Source of the DNA: Streptomyces tauricus
GTDB lineage: Bacteria > Actinomycetota > Actinomycetes > Streptomycetales > Streptomycetaceae
Length of the DNA stretch: 64,000 nt
Direction: 5' to 3'
Assembly: GCF_014650955.1 (NCBI RefSeq)
Contig: NZ_BMVY01000016.1
Span: forward strand, 62,001-126,000
Positions 25,218-33,941 of this stretch are shown in pieces (within the stretch, counting starts at the first letter, position 1; each line of letters begins with the position of its first letter). The position numbers and the translations under genes are program-made. Below the pieces are notes generated by a model that saw only the letters and a list, made by a program, of their open reading frames with translations, searched no databases and was not told the origin of the DNA.

Positions 25218-25940
25218 ATGAGCGTGACCACTCGGTACAGAGAGGCCTGGGAGGGCTTCTGGCGGGAGGCTCCCGCCGAGCCCGGAGCCGTCTTCTGGGA
25301 CGCCGAACCGGCGCTCACCGCGGGCATCCATCTCGCCCTGTTCGAACCGCATCTGACCGCCCCCGGACTGCCCTTCGTGGACCTCGGCTGCGGCAACGGC
25401 ACCCAGACCCGGTTCCTCGCCGACCGCTATCCCCGGGTCATCGGCGCCGATCTGTCGGCCGCGGCCCTCGACCACGCCCGGCTCGCCGACCCGGCGGGCC
25501 AGGCCCACTACCGGATGGTCGACGCGGCGGAGAAGATCGAGGCCGAGACGCTGCACGCCGAGATCGGCGACGCCAACGTCTACATGCGCGGCGTTCTGCA
25601 CCAGTGCGAGCCGGCCGACCGGCAGGCGCTCGTCGACGGTCTGGCCATCCTCGTCGGCGACCGGGGCCGCGCGATTCTCGTCGAACTCGCCGAGGCGGCC
25701 GGCGCCGTACTGCGCGGCCTCGCCCGGAGCCCGGAGGGACCGCCGGCGAAACTCGCGCCGGTCTTCCGGCACGGCATCGCGCCCGGTGAGGTGGCCGACG
25801 CCGCCGTACCGGAGTATCTGCGGGCGGCCGGGCTCGTGGTGGTCGCGAACGGGGAGCTGCCGCTGGTCACCACGGAGCGCCGCGCCGACGGTTCACGGAT
25901 CGAGCTGCCCTCCCTGTGGATGGTCGTGGGACGCAGCTGA
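25218..25940 (+). CDS. class I SAM-dependent methyltransferase
   Basis: A 240-aa methyltransferase. The SAM-binding motif I is VDLGCGNGTQTRFLA, with IGADLSAAAL as the acidic strand-2 loop and ANVYMRGVLHQC as motif IV-like strand. The N-terminal YREAWEGFWREAPAEPGAVFW is typical of a small actinobacterial family whose substrate is not known. ATG 25218 follows GGGGAG. It stands alone between the phosphatase and the mannanase, in the same direction as both. Confidence 0.85.
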   Translation: MSVTTRYREAWEGFWREAPAEPGAVFWDAEPALTAGIHLALFEPHLTAPGLPFVDLGCGNGTQTRFLADRYPRVIGADLSAAALDHARLADPAGQAHYRMVDAAEKIEAETLHAEIGDANVYMRGVLHQCEPADRQALVDGLAILVGDRGRAILVELAEAAGAVLRGLARSPEGPPAKLAPVFRHGIAPGEVADAAVPEYLRAAGLVVVANGELPLVTTERRADGSRIELPSLWMVVGRS

Positions 25941-26060
25941 GACCCGGGGATCCGGGGATGCGCCAAGGAACTCCAGGGTTCCGGGGGTGCGTGGGGCTGG
26001 GGGGCGAGGCGGGATCCGTGGGTGTTCGAAGTCCTGGGTGCGTCCGGTCGTAGCCAGCGT

Positions 26061-26095
26061 TTGACATGGGCACGATCTGAAGGGCGGTCGCCCTT
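26061..26095 (+). promoter_or_regulatory. possible promoter and operator of the mannanase gene
   Basis: TTGACA (26061-26066) is a consensus -35 box, and AAGGGCG-GT-CGCCCTT (26080-26095) is a perfect inverted repeat covering the expected -10 position. A regulator bound there would block transcription of the GH76 gene that starts at 26152. No good -10 hexamer is visible, so the promoter call is tentative. Confidence 0.35.
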
Positions 26096-26151
26096 GCCGG
26101 ACGGTCGCCGCTGCCCTTCCGTGCACGGCTTCTCCAGAGAGGCGATACGTC

Positions 26152-28011
26152 ATGGCGGCACGCCCCCACCCCCTCCTCGGCGGACTCCTGGCCCTGTTCC
26201 TGGCCCTCACCGGCCTGATCGCCCTTCCCCCCACCCCCTCCCACGCCGCGACACCGGTCTGCGCCCTGGTGTGCGACACCCACGACCCCTCGAAGGCGCG
26301 GCAGGACACGTTCCCGGTGCCGGACAGAACCGTCAACGGCAGAATCCTGCGACTGCACGTCTCCGACCCGGACAACACGGCCTGGGCGAGCATCGACAAC
26401 GGCGCGGCCGGTGACTCCGTCTGGCTGGACCGCTCCTGGGACCGGGGCGCCACCTGGGAGGGTCTGCTCGGCAAGGCGAGCGTCCCCGGCTCATGGACCG
26501 GCACCCGCACCCTCATGTACAACATCACCGACCCCGTCGGGCACCGGCGCGGCTGGATCCGCGCCTGCGGCGACGCCGCCGGAGTGACCTGTACCGACTG
26601 GGTGTACCCGAAGGTGTGCGACGGCACGTCCTGCGACGGCGCCGACCCCGCCACGGCGGCCGGTGACGACACCCCGGTCCCCGCCACCACGCTCTTCGGG
26701 CGCACCATCAGCCTGCACGTCGACCAGCGCGGCGGTACGGCCTGGGGTGTCATCGCCGGAGGCGGCGCGGGCGACGAGATCTGGCTGGACCGCTCCTGGG
26801 ACAGCGGCGCGAGCCACCCCGAGGGTTCCTCCCTCGGCCGTACGAGCGTGCCCGCCGGAGCCACCTCCACCCGGACCGCCCTGTACGCCACCCGGGACCC
26901 GCGCGGCCTGCTGTACGGCGGGGCGGTGCGCGCCTGCGGCCGTGAGGCCGCGCACCAGGAGGGCAGCTGCACGGCCTGGGCCAGGCCCGCACCGACCCGG
27001 GCGCGCGGGGCGGCGGACGCGCTGATGGCCTCGTACCACACCGACGAGGGCTGGTGGCGCAGCAGTTGGTGGAACTCCGCCGTCGCGCTCACCTCGGTCG
27101 TCGACTTCGCCGCGCAGAGCGGCCGGCACGACTACGACTGGGTGATCGCCCGCACCTACGAACAGAACCGGGGTGTCTTCCCGGCGGGCGGGCGCGGCTC
27201 CGACCCGATCGAGGGCCACTTCATCAGCCGGGCCATAGACGACGCGGCCTGGTGGGCGGTGGCCTGGCTGACGGCGTACGACCACACAGGTGACCGGCGC
27301 TATCTGGCGGAAGCGGTGACCATCACCGACTATGTCCACCGGTACTGGGACACCGGTACCTGTGGCGGCGGTGTGTGGTGGGACCGGGAGCGCACCTACA
27401 AGAACGCCGTCACCAACGGGCTGTATCTGTGGCTCACCACCGCACTGCACCAGCGGATCGACGGCGACACCGTGTGGGGCGCCCGCGCGACCACGGCGGC
27501 GGACTGGTACCTCGCCAGCGGGATGATCAACTCCGCGGGCCTGGTCAACGACGGGATCACCTCGGGCTGCGCCAACAACGGCCAGACCGTGTGGAGTTAC
27601 AACCAGGGGCTCGCCATCGGCGCCTTCACGCAGCTGTGGCGGTCGACGGGGAGCACCCGGTACCTGGACACGGCGAAGCGGCTGGCCGACACCGCGATCT
27701 CCTCACCGGCGCTGACCCGGGGCGGCGTACTGACCGAGTCCTGCGACCTCGGCACCGCTTCCTGCGACGACAACCAGAAACAGTTCAAGGGCATCTTCGT
27801 ACGGCACCTCGCCGACCTCGCGGATGCCACGGACTCGGCCACGTACACGGCGTACGTCACGAAGCAGGCCGACTCCATCTGGGCGACCGACCGGGACGCG
27901 CTCAACCGCCTCGGCCAGCGCTGGTCCGGCGCCGTTCCCAACGTGTCGGACTGGCGCACCCAGGCGAGCGCTCTGGAGGCACTGACGGCTGCCGGACGGC
28001 TGACGGGCTGA
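26152..28011 (+). CDS. secreted GH76 family alpha-1,6-mannanase-like hydrolase with duplicated N-terminal domain
   Basis: A 619-aa secreted enzyme. Signal peptide: LLGGLLALFLALTGLIAL, cleavage near SHAATP. Two related modules of about 110-125 residues follow (about 45-155 and 165-285), each with G-R-x-I/L-x-L-H-V, GD-x-x-WLDRSWD and R-x-CG. The C-terminal part (about 290-619) is a GH76 alpha/alpha toroid: WWNSAVALTSVVDFA, the paired Asp of RAIDDAAWWAVAWLTAY that act in catalysis in this family, and GVWWDRERTYKNAVTNGL. GH76 enzymes cut alpha-1,6-mannan of fungal or mycobacterial walls. The repeated modules may bind carbohydrate; that is inference. Confidence 0.9.
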   Translation: MAARPHPLLGGLLALFLALTGLIALPPTPSHAATPVCALVCDTHDPSKARQDTFPVPDRTVNGRILRLHVSDPDNTAWASIDNGAAGDSVWLDRSWDRGATWEGLLGKASVPGSWTGTRTLMYNITDPVGHRRGWIRACGDAAGVTCTDWVYPKVCDGTSCDGADPATAAGDDTPVPATTLFGRTISLHVDQRGGTAWGVIAGGGAGDEIWLDRSWDSGASHPEGSSLGRTSVPAGATSTRTALYATRDPRGLLYGGAVRACGREAAHQEGSCTAWARPAPTRARGAADALMASYHTDEGWWRSSWWNSAVALTSVVDFAAQSGRHDYDWVIARTYEQNRGVFPAGGRGSDPIEGHFISRAIDDAAWWAVAWLTAYDHTGDRRYLAEAVTITDYVHRYWDTGTCGGGVWWDRERTYKNAVTNGLYLWLTTALHQRIDGDTVWGARATTAADWYLASGMINSAGLVNDGITSGCANNGQTVWSYNQGLAIGAFTQLWRSTGSTRYLDTAKRLADTAISSPALTRGGVLTESCDLGTASCDDNQKQFKGIFVRHLADLADATDSATYTAYVTKQADSIWATDRDALNRLGQRWSGAVPNVSDWRTQASALEALTAAGRLTG

Positions 28012-28059
28012 GTACGTGGGTGCCGGTGTGTGGCGGAGGGGGGTGTGCATCCACAGGGG

Positions 28060-28072
28060 TATGTGACATATT
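28060..28072 (+). promoter_or_regulatory. palindrome over the presumed -10 of the hydroxyproline operon
   Basis: TATGT-G-ACATA (28060-28070) is an 11-bp inverted repeat; CATATT within and beside it resembles a -10 box. The operon's GTG start is at 28079 with no ribosome site before it, so the transcript may be leaderless. A GntR-family dimer, encoded at the operon's end, could bind here and repress. Confidence 0.45.
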
Positions 28073-28078
28073 ACTGAC

Positions 28079-29287
28079 GTGAGCAACTCGCTGACCTGCG
28101 ATGTCGTGGTCGTCGGGGCCGGAATGGTAGGGGCGGCGACCGCCCTGTACGCGGCCCGGGCGGGACTGAGTGCCGTCCTGGTGGACCGCGGCCCGGTGGC
28201 GGGCGGCACGACCGGCTCCGGCGAGGGCAACCTCCTCGTCTCCGACAAGGAACCCGGCCCCGAACTCGAACTCGCCCTGCTCTCGGGACGGTTGTGGGCC
28301 GACCTCGCCGCCGAACCCGGCGTGGGCGGCTCCGTCGAGTACGAGGCCAAGGGCGGACTCGTCGTCGCCTCCACGCCCGAAGGGCTGGCGGCGCTGGAGG
28401 GACTCGCCGCCGCACAGCGCTCGGCCGGGGTCCGGGCCGCTTCCGTCGGCCCGGACCAACTGCACGACCTCGAACCGTACTTGGCGCACGGCCTCGCGGG
28501 TGGCGTGCTTTACCCGCAGGACGCCCAGGTGATGCCCACGCTCGCCGCCGCCCGTCTCGTCCGGCTGGCCCGCACGGCGGGTGCCTCGCTGCACACCGGC
28601 CGGACGGTCACGGACGTGCTGCGCACGGCGTCGGGGGCGGTGCGCGGTGTCCGTACCCCGCACGGGGACATCCACGCGCCCGCGGTCGTCAACGCGGCCG
28701 GGACCTGGGGCGGGGAACTGGCCGCGCTGGCCGGGGTGTCCCTGCCCGTGCTGCCCCGGCGCGGCTTCGTCCTCGTCACCGAACCCCTGCCGCGCCGGGT
28801 ACGCCACAAGGTGTACGCGGCGGACTACGTGGCCGACGTGGCCAGTGACTCGGCGGCGCTGCAGACCTCCCCGGTGGTCGAGGGAACGGCGGCGGGTCCC
28901 GTACTGATCGGGGCCAGCCGGGAACGGGTCGGCTTCGACCGCTCCTTCTCGCTGCCCGTCACGCGGGAGCTCGCGGCCGGTGCGACCCGGCTGTTCCCCT
29001 TCCTGGCGGAGGTGCGGGCCATGCGCGCCTACCTCGGCTTCCGTCCGTACATGCCGGACCACCTGCCCGCCGTCGGGCCCGACGCCCGGGTGCCCGGCCT
29101 CTTCCACGCGTGCGGGCACGAGGGCGCGGGGATCGGACTCGCCACCGGTACCGGCCACGTGATCGCACAGGTCCTTGCGGGCAAGACGCCCGACCTGGAT
29201 CTCGCACCGTTCCGCCCCGACCGTTTTCCCCGCGCCGACGCCGGCGCCGATCCCGATTCCGCTCCCGCTCCTGTGGAGGGCCCGTGA
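28079..29287 (+). CDS. DAO-family FAD oxidoreductase, catalytic subunit of D-hydroxyproline dehydrogenase
   Basis: A 402-aa flavoprotein of the D-amino acid oxidase/sarcosine oxidase-beta type. The FAD loop is VVVVGAGMVGAATALYAARAG and the C-terminal GHEGAGIGLATGTGHVIA is the second FAD signature. With the two following genes it would form a heterotrimeric dehydrogenase that oxidises cis-4-hydroxy-D-proline to pyrroline-4-hydroxy-2-carboxylate, judged by the deaminase and epimerase downstream. The GTG start has no Shine-Dalgarno. Its TGA overlaps the next ATG by one base. Sarcosine or another amine oxidase is the alternative if the neighbours were ignored. Confidence 0.88.
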   Translation: MSNSLTCDVVVVGAGMVGAATALYAARAGLSAVLVDRGPVAGGTTGSGEGNLLVSDKEPGPELELALLSGRLWADLAAEPGVGGSVEYEAKGGLVVASTPEGLAALEGLAAAQRSAGVRAASVGPDQLHDLEPYLAHGLAGGVLYPQDAQVMPTLAAARLVRLARTAGASLHTGRTVTDVLRTASGAVRGVRTPHGDIHAPAVVNAAGTWGGELAALAGVSLPVLPRRGFVLVTEPLPRRVRHKVYAADYVADVASDSAALQTSPVVEGTAAGPVLIGASRERVGFDRSFSLPVTRELAAGATRLFPFLAEVRAMRAYLGFRPYMPDHLPAVGPDARVPGLFHACGHEGAGIGLATGTGHVIAQVLAGKTPDLDLAPFRPDRFPRADAGADPDSAPAPVEGP

Positions 29288-29592
29288 TGCCCCGTACTCC
29301 TCTGAGGCTGGTCCGGGCTCGGCCGGAACCGTCCTTCACGGTCACGTTCGACGACCGGGAACTGGCCGTTCTGCCCGGTCAGACCATCGCGGCCGCCCTG
29401 TGGTCCGCGGGTGTCGTGTCCTGGCGCACGACCCGGGGCAGCGGTGAGCCACGCGGAGTCTTCTGCGGTATCGGGGTGTGCTTCGACTGTCTGCTGACCG
29501 TCAACGGGCGCCCCAACCAACGGGCTTGCCTGGTACGGGCGGAGCCGGGTGACGTGATCCGCACCCAGGAAGGAACCGGGCACCATGAGTGA
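29287..29592 (+). CDS. small (2Fe-2S)-binding subunit of the dehydrogenase
   Basis: A 101-aa plant-type ferredoxin-like protein equivalent to the N-terminal domain of sarcosine oxidase alpha or HcnA. The ligand block is FCGIGVCFDCLLTVNG with a further Cys in NQRACLV, giving four Cys for the cluster. A preceding Arg-rich frame belongs to another reading frame of the upstream gene; ATG 29287 is used because the domain starts there. It overlaps the upstream stop by one base and the next gene by 8 bases, so the three subunits are made together. It would carry electrons from the FAD subunit. Confidence 0.88.
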   Translation: MPRTPLRLVRARPEPSFTVTFDDRELAVLPGQTIAAALWSAGVVSWRTTRGSGEPRGVFCGIGVCFDCLLTVNGRPNQRACLVRAEPGDVIRTQEGTGHHE

Positions 29593-30997
29593 ACGACCCC
29601 GCCTCGCGGTGATCGGCGCCGGACCCGCCGGGCTCGTCGCCGCCCTCGCCGCCGCCGCGCGCGGTGTGTCGGTGACCCTCGTGGACGCCGCCCCGGAGGC
29701 CGGCGGCCAGTTCTACCGTCAGCCCGCCGCCGGGCTCGGTGCCCGCCGCCCCAGCGCCCTGCACCACCAGTGGCGTACCTGGGAACGGCTCCGTGACGGA
29801 CTCGCGGCACATGTCCGGGCGGGGCGGATCACACACCTGACGGAACATCATGTGTGGTGCGTGGAGCGGGAAGCGGCCTCCTTCGCCGTGCACGCGCTGC
29901 TCGGGCCCGAGCAGGAGGAGTCCGTCGCGGTCCGCGCCGACGCCGTGCTCCTGGCGACCGGCGGCTACGAGAAGGTGCTGCCGTTCCCCGGCTGGACCCT
30001 CCCCGGAGTCGTCACCGCGGGCGGGGCGCAGGCCATGCTGAAGAGCGGACTCGTGCTGCCGGGCCGTACCGCCGTGGTCGCCGGGACCGGGCCGTTGCTG
30101 ATGCCCGTGGCCGTCGGACTGGCCGCGGCGGGGGCGAAGGTGGCCGCCCTCGTGGAATCCGCCGACCCCCGGGCGTTCGCACGGCATGCGCGGGTCCTCG
30201 CCGCCCATCCGGACAAGCTCGCCGAAGGCGCCCGGTACGCCGCCGAGTTGGCGCGGTACGGGGTCCGGGTCCATGTCCGTCACACCGTCGTCGCGGCACA
30301 CGGGAGCGACCGCCTCGAAGCCGTGACCGTGGCCGCGCTCGACACCGACGGACGGGTCAGGGAGGGCAGCGAGTGGCGCGTTCCCTGCGACAGCCTCGCC
30401 GTCGGACACGGCATGCTTCCGCACACCGACCTCGCCGAGACGCTCGGCTGCCGCCTCGACGGGGTGAACGTGGCCGTGGACGACGAACAGCGCACCGACG
30501 TCCCGGGCGTCTGGGCCGCCGGTGAGGCCACCGGGATCGGCGGCGCCGCGCTCTCGCTGGCGGAGGGCCGGATCGCGGGCCTGTCCATCGCGGCGCGGCT
30601 CGACTCGCGGGTGCCCGAGCGGAGTTCCTACGCGGTGGCCGCGAAGGCGCGTGGTGGGCTGCGGGAGTTCTTCGCCGTCGTCGACAAGGTCTGTACGCCG
30701 CCCGACCGTTGGGTGGAGCGGGTCGGCGACGACACCCTCGTGTGCCGTTGCGAGGAGGTGCCCGCCGCCGCGATCCGGGAAGCCGTCGACGAACTCGGCG
30801 CCGGGGACGTGCGTACCGTGAAACTGCTGACCCGGGCCGGGATGGGCTGGTGCCAGGGCCGGATGTGCGCTCCCGCGGTGGCGGGGCTCGCGGGGTGCCC
30901 GCCGACGGCGTCACGGCGGCCGTTCGCCCGGCCGGTACCTCTTGGTGTGCTCGCGCGAGAGCCCGACGGCCCGGCGAGTCGCCCTGACCTTCTCTGA
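29585..30997 (+). CDS. FAD/NAD(P)-binding subunit with C-terminal BFD-like iron-sulfur domain
   Basis: A 470-aa pyridine nucleotide-disulfide-type flavoprotein. Two Rossmann loops are seen: AVIGAGPAGLVAALAAAARG and AVVAGTGPLLMPVAVGLAAAG; LPGVVTAGGAQ and VWAAGEATGIGGAALS complete the FAD site. The C-terminal domain holds CRCEEV and CQGRMC, four Cys that bind a [2Fe-2S] cluster as in the HcnB/sarcosine oxidase-alpha family. It is the large subunit of the three-part dehydrogenase and follows its small partner with an 8-base overlap. Electron acceptor is likely a quinone or flavoprotein rather than oxygen; this is inferred from family. Confidence 0.88.
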   Translation: MSERPRLAVIGAGPAGLVAALAAAARGVSVTLVDAAPEAGGQFYRQPAAGLGARRPSALHHQWRTWERLRDGLAAHVRAGRITHLTEHHVWCVEREAASFAVHALLGPEQEESVAVRADAVLLATGGYEKVLPFPGWTLPGVVTAGGAQAMLKSGLVLPGRTAVVAGTGPLLMPVAVGLAAAGAKVAALVESADPRAFARHARVLAAHPDKLAEGARYAAELARYGVRVHVRHTVVAAHGSDRLEAVTVAALDTDGRVREGSEWRVPCDSLAVGHGMLPHTDLAETLGCRLDGVNVAVDDEQRTDVPGVWAAGEATGIGGAALSLAEGRIAGLSIAARLDSRVPERSSYAVAAKARGGLREFFAVVDKVCTPPDRWVERVGDDTLVCRCEEVPAAAIREAVDELGAGDVRTVKLLTRAGMGWCQGRMCAPAVAGLAGCPPTASRRPFARPVPLGVLAREPDGPASRPDLL

Positions 30998-31082
30998 CAG
31001 GTCGCGTGCGGTCGCGTGTTGTCGCGCGCCACGTGTCACGGACCGCGTTGTGTATCGCCCTACGGATCGGATGGGAAACCTC

Positions 31083-32000
31083 ATGACCGACAACACCGCC
31101 AGCGCCGCCGGCACCGGCAACCGACCCTGGCACGGCGTCCTTGTCGCCACCGCCCTCCCGCTCAGGGACGACCTCTCCGTCGACCACGACGCGTACGCCG
31201 ACCACTGCGCGTGGCTCGTCGCGAACGGCTGTGACGGTGTCGTACCGAACGGCTCGCTCGGTGAGTACCAGGTGCTGACCCCCGACGAGCGCGCCAAGGT
31301 CGTGGAGACGGCCGTGGCGGCGATCGGCGGCTCGCGCGTCATGCCCGGCGTCGCCGCGTACGGCTCCGCCGAGGCCCGGCGCTGGGCCGAGCAGGCACGC
31401 GACGCCGGCTGCGCCTCCGTGATGCTGCTGCCCCCGAACGCCTACCGGGCCGACGAGCGCTCGGTGCTCGCCCACTACGCGGCGGTCGCGAAGGCGGGCC
31501 TGCCGATCGTGGCGTACAACAACCCCATCGACACCAAGGTCGACCTGGTGCCCGAACTGCTCGCCAAGCTGCACGGCGAGGGGTACATCCACGGTGTCAA
31601 GGAGTTCTCCGGCGATGTGCGGCGCGCCTACCGCATCGCCGAACTCGCGCCAGAACTGGACCTGTTGATCGGCGCGGACGACGTCCTGCTGGAGTTGGCC
31701 GTCGCCGGCGCCAAGGGCTGGGTCGCCGGTTACCCGAACGCGCTGCCCGCCGCGTCCGTCGAGCTGTACCGGGCCGCCGTCCGGGGCGACCTCGACACCG
31801 CGCTGCCTCTCTACCGGCAACTGCATCCGCTGCTGCGGTGGGACTCCCAGGTGGAGTTCGTACAGGCGATCAAGCTGTCGATGGACATCGTCGGCCGGCA
31901 CGGCGGGCTTGTGCGTCCGCCGCGCGTGCCGTTGCGGGCCGACCAGGAGGCCGCCGTCCGGGCCGCCACGGAGAAGGCCGTCGCGGCCGGGCTCGGCTGA
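31083..32000 (+). CDS. DapA-family lyase, probable Delta1-pyrroline-4-hydroxy-2-carboxylate deaminase
   Basis: A 305-aa TIM-barrel Schiff-base enzyme of the dihydrodipicolinate synthase/N-acetylneuraminate lyase family. It has NGSLGEYQVLTPDERAKVV, the catalytic Tyr in PIVAYNNP and the Schiff-base Lys in GVKEFSGDVRR. In known hydroxyproline pathways such a protein removes ammonia and water from pyrroline-4-hydroxy-2-carboxylate to give alpha-ketoglutarate semialdehyde. It lies between the dehydrogenase and the epimerase, which is why that substrate is chosen over a plain DapA. ATG 31083 follows GGGAAA; another in-frame ATG is 4 codons upstream. Confidence 0.88.
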   Translation: MTDNTASAAGTGNRPWHGVLVATALPLRDDLSVDHDAYADHCAWLVANGCDGVVPNGSLGEYQVLTPDERAKVVETAVAAIGGSRVMPGVAAYGSAEARRWAEQARDAGCASVMLLPPNAYRADERSVLAHYAAVAKAGLPIVAYNNPIDTKVDLVPELLAKLHGEGYIHGVKEFSGDVRRAYRIAELAPELDLLIGADDVLLELAVAGAKGWVAGYPNALPAASVELYRAAVRGDLDTALPLYRQLHPLLRWDSQVEFVQAIKLSMDIVGRHGGLVRPPRVPLRADQEAAVRAATEKAVAAGLG

Positions 32001-32014
32001 GAGGGAGACAGTCC

Positions 32015-33016
32015 ATGCGGAGCAAACTCGTCCTGCACGCCGTCGACTCGCACACCGAGGGCATGCCGACCCGTGTGATCACCGGCGGTATCGGCACGAT
32101 TCCCGGCGCGACGATGAACGAGCGGCGGCTGTACTTCCGTGAACACCGCGACGACATCAAGCAGTTGTTGATGAACGAGCCACGTGGTCACTCGGCGATG
32201 AGCGGTGCGATCCTGCAGCCGCCCACCCGGCCCGACTGCGACTTCGGCGTCATCTACATCGAGGTGTCGGGCTACCTCCCGATGTGCGGACACGGGACGA
32301 TCGGGGTCGCGACCGTCCTCGTGGAGACCGGCATGGTCGAGGTCGTCGAACCGGTGACGACCATCCGGCTCGACACACCGGCCGGGCTCGTCGTCGCGGA
32401 GGTCGCGGTGCGGGACGGGGCGGCGGGGGCGGTCACGCTCTGGAACGTGCCGTCCTTCTCCGTCGCCCTCGACCGCAAGATCGAGCTCGCCGACGGGCGG
32501 ACGGTGACGTACGACCTCGCGTACGGCGGGAACTTCTACGCGATTCTGCCGCTCGACCAGTTCGGGCTGCCTTTCGACCGGGCTCGTAAGGACGACATCC
32601 TTGCGGCCGGGCTTTCGCTGATGGACGCGATCAACGCGGAAGGGGAGCCGGTTCATCCGGAGGACTCCTCCATCCGGGGCTGCCATCATGTGCACCTTGT
32701 CGCGCCCGGGTCCACGGCTCGGCACTCGCGGCATGCGATGGCCATTTATCCGGGGTGGTTCGATCGGTCGCCGTGCGGGACGGGGACCAGTGCGCGGATG
32801 GCGCAGTTGTTTGCGCGGGGGGAGTTGGGGCTGGAGATCGAGTTCTTGAACGAGTCGTTCATCGGGACACGGTTTTCAGGGCGGCTTCATGGGACCACGG
32901 AGGTGGGTGGGGTGCCGGCTGTTCTGCCCAGTTTTACCGGGCGGGCGTGGGTGACCGGGACCGCGCAGTATCTGCTCGATCCCGGGGATCCGTTCCCGGC
33001 GGGGTTTGTTCTGTAG
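32015..33016 (+). CDS. 4-hydroxyproline 2-epimerase (proline racemase family)
   Basis: A 333-aa cofactor-independent epimerase. Both catalytic cysteines of the family are present: Cys91 in PMCGHGTIG and Cys254 in DRSPCGTGTSA, so it is a true racemase/epimerase and not the dehydratase variant in which the first Cys is Thr. It converts trans-4-hydroxy-L-proline to cis-4-hydroxy-D-proline, the substrate of the dehydrogenase upstream. ATG 32015 follows GAGGGAG. Proline racemase is the alternative, but the neighbouring deaminase and dehydrogenase favour hydroxyproline. Confidence 0.92.
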   Translation: MRSKLVLHAVDSHTEGMPTRVITGGIGTIPGATMNERRLYFREHRDDIKQLLMNEPRGHSAMSGAILQPPTRPDCDFGVIYIEVSGYLPMCGHGTIGVATVLVETGMVEVVEPVTTIRLDTPAGLVVAEVAVRDGAAGAVTLWNVPSFSVALDRKIELADGRTVTYDLAYGGNFYAILPLDQFGLPFDRARKDDILAAGLSLMDAINAEGEPVHPEDSSIRGCHHVHLVAPGSTARHSRHAMAIYPGWFDRSPCGTGTSARMAQLFARGELGLEIEFLNESFIGTRFSGRLHGTTEVGGVPAVLPSFTGRAWVTGTAQYLLDPGDPFPAGFVL

Positions 33017-33050
33017 TGCGGCGGGGGGCGGTGCGGTGCGGTTTGAAGAT

Positions 33051-33140
33051 TGCGCCGTTCCCCGCGCCCCTAAAGGCAAAAGATTGCGCCGTTCCCCGCG
33101 CCCCGAAAAAAGCGAAGGACTGCGCCGTTCCCCGCGTCCC
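33051..33140 (+). repeat. three-unit tandem array of the dispersed GC-rich element
   Basis: Copies of TGCGCCGTTCCCCGCGCCCC lie at 33051-33070, 33085-33104 and 33121-33140 (last with GTCCC), separated by A-rich spacers such as TAAAGGCAAAAGAT. The period is 34-36 bp. The array fills the gap between the epimerase and the GntR gene; peptides read through it are artefacts. Confidence 0.9.
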
Positions 33141-33173
33141 CCAAAAAGCGTGTCCCTGGAAGGAGATCGTTTC

Positions 33174-33851
33174 GTGGATGTCCAGCGTGTCGGTGAGAGC
33201 GTTCTGCCCTTGTTGGGGGGTAGGAAGCCCAGTTATCGGGAGCGGGTTGGGGATGCTCTGCGGGCCGCGCTCATCGCGGGGGAGTTGCGGCCCGGGGAGG
33301 TGCATTCCGCGCCCGCTCTCGCCGCTCGGTTCGGGGTGTCCGCCACCCCGGTGCGTGAGGCCCTGCTCGACCTCGCCAAGGAGGGACTCGTCGACACCGT
33401 GCCCAACAAGGGGTTCCGGGTCACCGCCGTGTCCGAGAAGCAGCTGGACGAGTACACGCACATCCGCTCGCTGATCGAGATCCCCACCACCGTGGGTCTC
33501 GCCGCGTCCGCCGGGGCCGCCGACCTGGCGGCGCTGCGGCCCGTCGCGCAGGAGATCGTCACGGCCGCCGCGGCCGGTGACCTCATCGCGTACGTCGAGG
33601 CCGACATCCGCTTCCACCTCGGTCTGCTCGCCCTCGCGGGCAACGAGCACCTCGTCGAGGTCGTCGGTGACCTCCGTAAGCGCTCCCGGCTGTACGGACT
33701 GCACGCGCTCGTCGAGGCGGGTCGTCTGGAGGTCTCCGCCGAGGAGCACCTGGAGATCCTCGACGCGCTGGTCGCCCGCGACGAGGGGGCGGTACGTGCC
33801 GTCATGACGCGTCATCTCGGGCATGTACGGGGGTTGTGGGCGGCCGAGTGA
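33174..33851 (+). CDS. GntR-family (FCD-type) transcriptional regulator of the hydroxyproline operon
   Basis: A 225-aa regulator. The N-terminal winged helix reads YRERVGDALRAALIAGELRP, then SAPALAARFGVSATPVREAL and the wing DTVPNKGFRVTAV; the C-terminal FCD helices (EYTHIRSLIEIPTTVGLA, DIRFHLGLLALAGNEHLVEV) carry the His/Asp positions that bind metal and carboxylate ligands. GTG 33174 is chosen because AAGGAG precedes it; a longer frame would translate the repeat array. As the last gene of the cluster it probably senses a hydroxyproline-pathway acid and controls the promoter at 28060. Confidence 0.9.
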   Translation: MDVQRVGESVLPLLGGRKPSYRERVGDALRAALIAGELRPGEVHSAPALAARFGVSATPVREALLDLAKEGLVDTVPNKGFRVTAVSEKQLDEYTHIRSLIEIPTTVGLAASAGAADLAALRPVAQEIVTAAAAGDLIAYVEADIRFHLGLLALAGNEHLVEVVGDLRKRSRLYGLHALVEAGRLEVSAEEHLEILDALVARDEGAVRAVMTRHLGHVRGLWAAE

Positions 33852-33941
33852 CCGGGGCGGCGACACGCTGCCCGGCAGCGTGGCCCGTGCGTCCTGCCGT
33901 GCTCTCCTGGGGGCGCCCCTGGAGCGCGAGGAGGACGCACG

